A stretch of 53,445 nucleotides of DNA, taken from the NCBI GenBank assembly GCA_947302975.1, contig CAMYXA010000004.1, positions 1 to 53,445 on the forward strand, in the 5' to 3' direction. This document shows, piece after piece, positions 49,801 through 53,445 of this stretch. Positions within the stretch are counted from its first letter, which is position 1. Every line of letters starts with the position of its first letter. The position numbers and the translations under genes are program-made. The notes beneath the pieces were generated by a model, which was not told the DNA's origin, made no database searches, and was given only the letters and a program-made list of their open reading frames with translations. The stretch is from an uncultured Candidatus Saccharibacteria bacterium (lineage in GTDB: Bacteria > Patescibacteriota > Saccharimonadia > Saccharimonadales > Saccharimonadaceae).

Positions 49801-50149
49801 AGATCAAAGACTCCTCGAGAGTATGGATAGCGACTATAAATCCGTTGTCTCAGTATTCCTAGATGAATATTACGAAGAGAACCCACTAGATGATAGCTAT
49901 GAGGGCATTTTGGCTAGGGCATCGGGTCTAAGCAAAGAGACAATTGTTGCGATGTTAGACTATGTCAATTATCAAAACTATATAGCAAATTATGACCCTG
50001 GGACACGATATTCGTTCGTAGATACAGAGGACGGTGATAGTGTTAGGTATAACATCCAAGAAGAAGAGATGGATATACCAGCTCCATTCATAGCAGTTAT
50101 CAGAAATACTAATTACGGAATGACGAGAACCGCAAATATCACAGCATAA
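46886..50149 (+). CDS. Giant membrane-associated protein of unknown function
   Basis: 1087 residues. Not recognised. An acidic, disordered head (1 to about 105, with a DDDDEDDEEE run) is followed by one membrane segment (about 110-130). A soluble region with Asp/Gly-rich, beta-like repeats (DANGNTRTIMLFDDGSG, DAEGNFKKI; about 190-430) comes next. Hydrophobic stretches lie at about 430-470, 574-660 and 740-765, then a C-terminal soluble part with cysteines (about 775-1087). There is no signal peptidase site or sorting motif. The topology suggests part of a membrane complex or a secretion or conjugation-like machine, but no motif supports that. The -10 box TATAAT (46871) is 9 bases upstream. 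A strong terminator follows. Confidence 0.6.
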   Translation: MATPASGAKPTNASQAIKGSERSSMSPEFLSGDKNSKQDAAKKGLRNLEQESTEGGFYNNGAGEDAGDVDTSRFSENNPDSGYTNAVSGYDDDDEDDEEEAPSRARKGPLIAILSAILGLGAIMGGSQAMLPFSLLEQLKSTYDSISTSMQSRSRVFLRKQLNNGNLEDPIKKKYFGFMKGSGATFSLSEKQRTKLESEGIHTADIKDANGNTRTIMLFDDGSGSLKVVTPDADLAEDISAGRVTIGDDVTFDGMRVDTSGTMDFETKFSDSADFRNGYIKSSRTWRGAIGAWFDTMTVRFLQSNNLTRNRFKDFQDRVNAESEGNTRGKIIADMMRTGKQDVDMESGEREVKATAEGQDANGNTVRTSIEDIDADGNYLGTASGERIRLNSGTVEVSSEPNLSTAKMDINDAEGNFKKIVSKQKAESSKGGSSVANMAVNSICAVTAFIGTVQVAIAAQQGLQLIQLVSSYFEAIDKVKAGDGVDSPINEMSTWLTQPADVVVAEQADGSIENMENESFYDMKDVTKKTGTTAMQSEGIAYLYGGGRINPSDPSVGNFNIASKIEGVMKGIGAGMSTFAACAAAKMTTAIIGAITDMVELFTCLIPGVGWAKCLFDLGAKFVGSVGSSIAIATAISSAAKVLAPIFISAFTKDLLSGIAGEDLGNALVSGSNIFMSANARNGGQAVASRDAYIAYRVEQEKVLAEKARYERETLSPFDASSPNTFLGSLTNQLIKFSTTTSAPANIISFAGGIVSSAFKSLLPTASAVDISEDIMTEEEFENLCPTLASIGAIGDAYCNPYVITDTSTLGMDPEDVVDKIKSQLIDNGDDDPETGKIKKYSNLANYILYCDGRSSTFGVADTNIAQHFEKLTLNIDPNTGTAVGDYAVDTLSNSFNAAVGAIPIVGDAVDIISNGNQLYNMGWISGESCVIGNTAATTIDASVNSELKDKIDDHGRSIDWEEAKYYQRFVEDQRLLESMDSDYKSVVSVFLDEYYEENPLDDSYEGILARASGLSKETIVAMLDYVNYQNYIANYDPGTRYSFVDTEDGDSVRYNIQEEEMDIPAPFIAVIRNTNYGMTRTANITA

Positions 50150-50175
50150 AAAATCGCCCGCTCGGGCGATTTTTT
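50150..50175. terminator. Bidirectional terminator
   Basis: ATCGCCC/GGGCGAT around GCTC with A-run and T-run. It separates the convergent genes ending at 50149 and 50191. Confidence 0.88.
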
Positions 50176-50190
50176 GAATGGAATCTCGGA

Positions 50191-51132
50191 TTAATTCCAG
50201 TTGGAAAGGCCATTCCAATCTAGGGCGTCGGATGCATCGTATGCAAAGTGATCAAAAGCATCAATTCGGGATTCTACGGAATTAAAGTCGTCGGTAGTCC
50301 AAATTTCGTCATCAAACTCAATGTTTGCAGTTTGGCCGGAATTATCGCCGCGATACATATACGACAGCTCGCCTTCGTTTTCGCTCGCATTGTCGTGATA
50401 TCTAATGCTGCTATCATTCGGTCTAATGCCAATTTGGACATAGCTTGTAACATTGCCTCCGGCGTCTCTGAACTGGAAAGAGAACACACTGTCTCCTTCT
50501 AAGTGCTTGTATCCTAACGCTGCAGCATAATCGTCCAAATGGAACGTGTCGCCTTCCCAATAGTCATCACGGTTGACTCGGTTCTCATTTTCATTATCAT
50601 CGATAACGTCGATATCCCCATCAACTCCACCATCAATGATCTCACCATTGCCACCATCGGTATTGCCATGGTCAATCGTGACATTTCCATCATCGTCGAT
50701 GTCGACCGTGATATTTCCACCATTGTTATTATCAAATTCGTCGTCTAGGTCGATTTGATCATCCTGGTCCTCGATGTCGACTGAGTTCCCAGGTTGATTG
50801 TTGTCGTCATTAACTCTGCCACAATTGGCAAGGAGTGCAACGGTGCCAGCCATGGCAACGGCTGCAATCGCAGCGCGAGCAATATTCTTCTTGGATTGAG
50901 CGGAATTCTTAAGTTTTTCGGAGATTTTTTGAATCAAATTTTGCTTAGAAACTTCAGTTTCGTCTTTGACGGCGTCGCCAAATCTTTCTTGGTCATTTGG
51001 TGTGCCAGCGCGGAAGCTTTCGAAAGCCTCGTTTTCGCTAATGACTGGCTCAACGTCTTTGAGCTGATCGGAAGCGTCGCTCACCGCCTCATTATTTCTT
51101 TGATCACGTGGGAAAATTCCAAAATTCGTCAT
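50191..51132 (-). CDS. Asp-rich, lipobox-containing surface protein
   Basis: 313 residues. A charged N-terminal part (about 1-82) precedes a hydrophobic segment (about 85-107) ending in ALLANCG, which resembles a lipobox. The long charged part before it is unlike a standard lipoprotein signal, so it may be a membrane anchor instead. Next is an Asp/Asn/Gly-rich stretch (about 108-185, with DIDDDGNVTIDHG) like calcium-binding repeats. The C-terminal domain (about 190-313) is rich in aromatic and acidic residues. It starts one base after the stop of the 57-residue gene upstream and forms an operon with it. Function unknown. Confidence 0.65.
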   Translation of the reverse strand: MTNFGIFPRDQRNNEAVSDASDQLKDVEPVISENEAFESFRAGTPNDQERFGDAVKDETEVSKQNLIQKISEKLKNSAQSKKNIARAAIAAVAMAGTVALLANCGRVNDDNNQPGNSVDIEDQDDQIDLDDEFDNNNGGNITVDIDDDGNVTIDHGNTDGGNGEIIDGGVDGDIDVIDDNENENRVNRDDYWEGDTFHLDDYAAALGYKHLEGDSVFSFQFRDAGGNVTSYVQIGIRPNDSSIRYHDNASENEGELSYMYRGDNSGQTANIEFDDEIWTTDDFNSVESRIDAFDHFAYDASDALDWNGLSNWN

Positions 51133-51133
51133 A

Positions 51134-51307
51134 TTACTCCTCGTCCAATGCTTTCTTAGCGACCTCGGCGGCGCTAATATTAAATTCTTTCATAAGCTCT
51201 TTGGCTTGTTCTTCACTCACCTCGCCAGCATCAAGCATGGAATTGAGTTTTTTGAGGCCCTCTTCCGGCAAAAGATTGAGCAGGGCATCGACAAATTTGT
51301 CTTCCAT
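51134..51307 (-). CDS. Small acidic helical protein, 57 residues
   Basis: Starts MEDKFVDALLNLLPEEGLKK and ends KKALDEE. Amphipathic helices, no membrane segment, no cysteine. AAGGAG seven bases before the ATG and a promoter upstream support it. It precedes the Asp-rich protein gene with a one-base gap (TAATATG), implying coupled translation. It could be a partner or chaperone of that protein; function unknown. Confidence 0.65.
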   Translation of the reverse strand: MEDKFVDALLNLLPEEGLKKLNSMLDAGEVSEEQAKELMKEFNISAAEVAKKALDEE

Positions 51308-51330
51308 TTTATTCTCCTTAAGTTAAATTA

Positions 51331-51359
51331 ATTTTAAGCTTAAACTGAAGAAATAGCAA
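51331..51359 (-). promoter_or_regulatory. Promoter of the 57-residue and Asp-rich genes
   Basis: Minus-strand TTGCTA (51354-51359), 17 bp, TAAAAT (51331-51336), followed by AAGGAG near the start codon. Confidence 0.65.
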
Positions 51360-51407
51360 GAGCACTTTGAGGTGATTTTGTGGTTTTACGTATCTTATAG
51401 AAGGTGA

Positions 51408-51413
51408 TATAAT
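51408..51413 (+). promoter_or_regulatory. Extended -10, leaderless start of pheS
   Basis: TGA-TATAAT ends 7 bases before the ATG at 51421. There is no Shine-Dalgarno sequence. Confidence 0.65.
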
Positions 51414-51420
51414 ATATGCT

Positions 51421-52377
51421 ATGCAAGATCTTGAGAAATTAAAAGCTAATTTAAAGGCGCTGAACGCTGAATACGCCAAAATTAAAGACGTTCCGGCCGA
51501 GAAACGCGCCGAGTTTGGTCGTGAAATCAACGAAAAGAAAATGGCCATTCTTGAACAAATCAAAGCCGCTGAAGAAGCTGCGCTTGAGTCTGAAGTCGAG
51601 CCACTCGATATCACTGCTCCTGTCGCTCCAAACCAGAAAATGCCTGAATTTATTTCTTCCGAAAATGGCTCTGCGCATCCGCTCATGACTGAGTTGGATC
51701 GCGTGATCGAAATCTACCAAATGATGGGTTTCGATGTCGTCGAGCCTCGTCAACTTGATGACGAATTTCACATGTTTGATAGCTTGAATTTCTCCAAAGG
51801 TCATCCGGCTCGCGATGGCTATGATACTTTTCGCACCGAAGAAGGTTTCATTCCTCCAGCCCACACTTCAACCATGCAACACCGCGTTCTCAAGGCTTAC
51901 AAAAAGAATCTCGAAGAGGGGAAAGATATTGCTGTCGTGGTTCCTGGTCGCGTATTCAGAAACGAAGATGTCGACGCCACCCACGAACACACTTTCTATC
52001 AGTGCGAAGGTGTCTATGTCTCAAAAGATTGCACCATGGGTAACATGCTCGGAATCTTGCGTGAATTCTTTGAAAAATACTACGAGCAAAAACTCGATAT
52101 TTCGACTCAACCGGGTTACTTCCCATTCACCGAACCATCTCTCGAATTCAAGATCGAAAAACCAAAAGCGCTCGGCGGCAAAAAAGGCGAATTCATCGAG
52201 ATGCTTGGTTGTGGCATGATTCATCCAAATGTGCTCAAAATGGCCGGCATCGACCCAACCGTTTATCATGGCTTCGCCTGGGGCGGTGGCATCGATCGCC
52301 TCGTCATGCTCCGTTATGGACTTAAAGATGTCCGCAATTTCGAATCCGGCAAACTTAATTTCTTGAAGGAGTTTTAA
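51421..52377 (+). CDS. pheS: Phenylalanyl-tRNA synthetase alpha subunit
   Basis: The catalytic subunit of the alpha2-beta2 class II enzyme. 318 residues: a shortened N-terminal coiled coil (about 1-60), then HPLMTELDRVIEIYQMMGFDVVE, DTFRTEEGFIPPAHTSTMQHR, the motif 2 region GRVFRNEDVDATHEHTFYQCEG, and motif 3 GFAWGGGIDRLVMLRYG. pheT follows after one base; AAGGAG at the pheS end serves it. Confidence 0.95.
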   Translation: MQDLEKLKANLKALNAEYAKIKDVPAEKRAEFGREINEKKMAILEQIKAAEEAALESEVEPLDITAPVAPNQKMPEFISSENGSAHPLMTELDRVIEIYQMMGFDVVEPRQLDDEFHMFDSLNFSKGHPARDGYDTFRTEEGFIPPAHTSTMQHRVLKAYKKNLEEGKDIAVVVPGRVFRNEDVDATHEHTFYQCEGVYVSKDCTMGNMLGILREFFEKYYEQKLDISTQPGYFPFTEPSLEFKIEKPKALGGKKGEFIEMLGCGMIHPNVLKMAGIDPTVYHGFAWGGGIDRLVMLRYGLKDVRNFESGKLNFLKEF

Positions 52378-52378
52378 A

Positions 52379-53445
52379 ATGAGAATTTCACTAAATTGGC
52401 TCAAGAAATTCGTCAATATTAATATCGACAACGCCGAACTCGAAAAAATCATCGATTCGCGCCTTGTTGAAATCGAAGAGGTTATTGATGAATCCAAAAA
52501 ATACGACAACATTTTTGTCGCTAAAGTTATTGAATGTGAAGGTATTCCAGAAACTCACCTTCATCTTTGCAAAATCGACGCCGGAGACCACGAACTAGCT
52601 GATGAAGACGGACTAGTCCAAGTTGTTTGTGGTGCACCAAACGTCCACGCCGGCATGCTTGCGGCCTGGATTGCTCCTGGCGCCATCGTCCCACAAAGTG
52701 TTCATGAAGACGCTCCATTTGTTATCGGTAAGCGCAAAATGCTCGGCCAATACGATTCGTTCGGCATGCTTGCCGGTGCCGATGAGCTCGACTTTGGCGA
52801 CGACCATTCCGGAATTGTCGAAATCGATCCAGAAATGGCCAAACCTGGCGACAAACTCGCCGATGTCTTTGAATTAAATGACACGATTCTCGACATCGAA
52901 AACAAATCCTTGACGCACCGCCCAGACTGTTTCGGTATTATCGGCTTCGCTCGCGAGGTTGCCGGCATCCTAGGTCAACAATTCAATACTGAAGGGGCGA
53001 ATGCTAGGTTCTTAGCGCAACCCGCAGGCTACGGCCGAGGATTAGGAGCCGAGCCCCGTAACGACGGGCGCGAGGACTCCGGCGATAAGAACCTTAACAT
53101 CGCCACTTCTGGCATTGTCATTGCTGACTCTGCCCTTTGTCCTCGCTACTCAGCTCTCGTTCTAAAGAAACACGGTGAACTCAAGAAGAAATACCTCACC
53201 TGGGTCGACACCATGCTCTCAAAATCTGGCATGCGCCCAGTTGATCCAATCGTCGATGCCACCAATTTCTTGATGCTTCTAACTGGCCAACCACTTCACG
53301 CCTTTGACTACGACAAATTCCTCGCTGTCGGCGGAACCACGGAACCAAAAATTGGAGTTCGCCTAGCTGAAAAAGGTGAGAAATTAACCTTGCTTGATGA
53401 TACCGAAATTGAACTTATCGATACCGACATTGTTATTACGAGCAA
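52379..53445 (+). CDS. pheT: Phenylalanyl-tRNA synthetase beta subunit, 5' part
   Basis: The tRNA-binding and editing subunit. 355 codons lie in the window and the gene runs past its end. It opens MRISLNWLKKFVNINIDNAE, then an OB-fold tRNA-binding domain (about 45-150, VVCGAPNVHAGMLAAWIAPG). DIENKSLTHRPDCFGIIGFAREVAGILG follows at about 176-203, then the B3 region (DATNFLMLLTGQPLHAFDYDKF). Between residues about 207 and 240 the reading frame passes through a palindromic element, adding about 30 residues not expected in PheT. The frame stays open. Confidence 0.93.
   Translation, partial: MRISLNWLKKFVNINIDNAELEKIIDSRLVEIEEVIDESKKYDNIFVAKVIECEGIPETHLHLCKIDAGDHELADEDGLVQVVCGAPNVHAGMLAAWIAPGAIVPQSVHEDAPFVIGKRKMLGQYDSFGMLAGADELDFGDDHSGIVEIDPEMAKPGDKLADVFELNDTILDIENKSLTHRPDCFGIIGFAREVAGILGQQFNTEGANARFLAQPAGYGRGLGAEPRNDGREDSGDKNLNIATSGIVIADSALCPRYSALVLKKHGELKKKYLTWVDTMLSKSGMRPVDPIVDATNFLMLLTGQPLHAFDYDKFLAVGGTTEPKIGVRLAEKGEKLTLLDDTEIELIDTDIVITS
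53006..53094. repeat. Palindromic element inserted in frame in pheT
   Basis: Terminal inverted repeats AGGTTCTTA (53006-53014) and TAAGAACCT (53086-53094) are perfect; after one mismatch CGC/GCG extends the stem. Inner hairpins include GGAG/CTCC and CCCGT-aacg-ACGGG. It is more GC-rich than its surroundings and encodes RFLAQPAGYGRGLGAEPRND and about ten further residues in the pheT frame. This resembles Rickettsia palindromic elements in plan, not in sequence. Confidence 0.7.

Noticed and set aside
46886-50149. Assignment of the 1087-residue protein to a type IV secretion component
   Set aside because: Size and hydrophobic blocks are reminiscent, but no VirB6/TrbL-type motif and no VirB4, VirD4 or pilin gene nearby.
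50600-50780. Short tandem repeat or CRISPR-like array in the Asp-rich gene
   Set aside because: The repetition is codon-level bias from Asp/Gly/Asn-rich coding sequence, without fixed unit length.
1-53445. CRISPR array, insertion sequence, prophage or integrase
   Set aside because: No regularly spaced direct repeats, no transposase, recombinase or phage structural gene was seen on either strand.
1-53445. Reassigned UGA codon as in Gracilibacteria
   Set aside because: murT ends in TGA at the ATGA overlap with gatD, tryptophans are encoded by TGG, and an RF2 with the SPF motif is present.

Overview
The window looks like a chromosomal segment of a member of the Candidate Phyla Radiation, most likely a Candidatus Saccharibacteria (TM7)-type bacterium. 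The basis is the compact ribosomal-protein cluster with no rpmD (L30) between S5 and L15, the MurT/GatD and MurD-MurL peptidoglycan genes, lactate dehydrogenase as the only catabolic gene, many small genes of no recognisable family, and surface proteins with FISUMP domains. UGA is a normal stop: murT ends in TGA and a UGA-reading release factor 2 is present. The phylum assignment is inference from gene content, not from a marker tree.

Layout: 1-2140 carries a partial tRNA-Val and the murT-gatD pair. 2143-7749 holds three large paralogous secreted FISUMP proteins, interrupted by an unusual 490-base non-coding stretch (two candidate RNAs, a 28-codon ORF, a REP-like repeat) and tRNA-Phe. 7765-24755 is a housekeeping block: a zinc-type CDF exporter, hisS, a short Erm-like methylase, a DsbA-like protein with a CPTC membrane protein, a candidate stand-alone RNA, a DUF348/G5/3D cell-wall protein, rsmA, serS, hpf, secA, an M16 peptidase, murD-murL, a small orphan gene behind a riboswitch-like leader, and an ABC exporter. 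24760-28134 has dus, prfB and two small orphan genes. 28180-39832 is the ribosomal-protein cluster L3 to L15, split after S8 by a terminator, a DUF167 gene and a large FISUMP/InlB-repeat adhesin. 39881-53445 holds an FKBP isomerase, exonuclease I, ldh, a Pro/Ala-rich membrane protein, metG, an aquaporin-family channel, a 1087-residue membrane protein of unknown function, an Asp-rich lipoprotein-like protein, pheS and the 5' part of pheT.

Functional threads: (1) cell wall: MurD and MurL are predicted to make the D-Glu-containing precursor and MurT/GatD to amidate that D-Glu. (2) surface: SecA, a DsbA-like oxidase, an M16 peptidase, FKBP and four FISUMP proteins whose cysteines recur at matching positions suggest secretion and disulfide folding of host-facing adhesins. 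(3) translation: five tRNA synthetase genes, rRNA methylases, HPF, RF2 and ribosomal proteins.

Most striking at the DNA level: many genes have an extended -10 box (TGN-TATAAT) only 6-7 bases before the ATG and no Shine-Dalgarno sequence, implying leaderless mRNAs. Genes with Shine-Dalgarno sequences instead have longer, sometimes highly structured leaders. A palindromic element of about 90 bp is inserted in frame in pheT.
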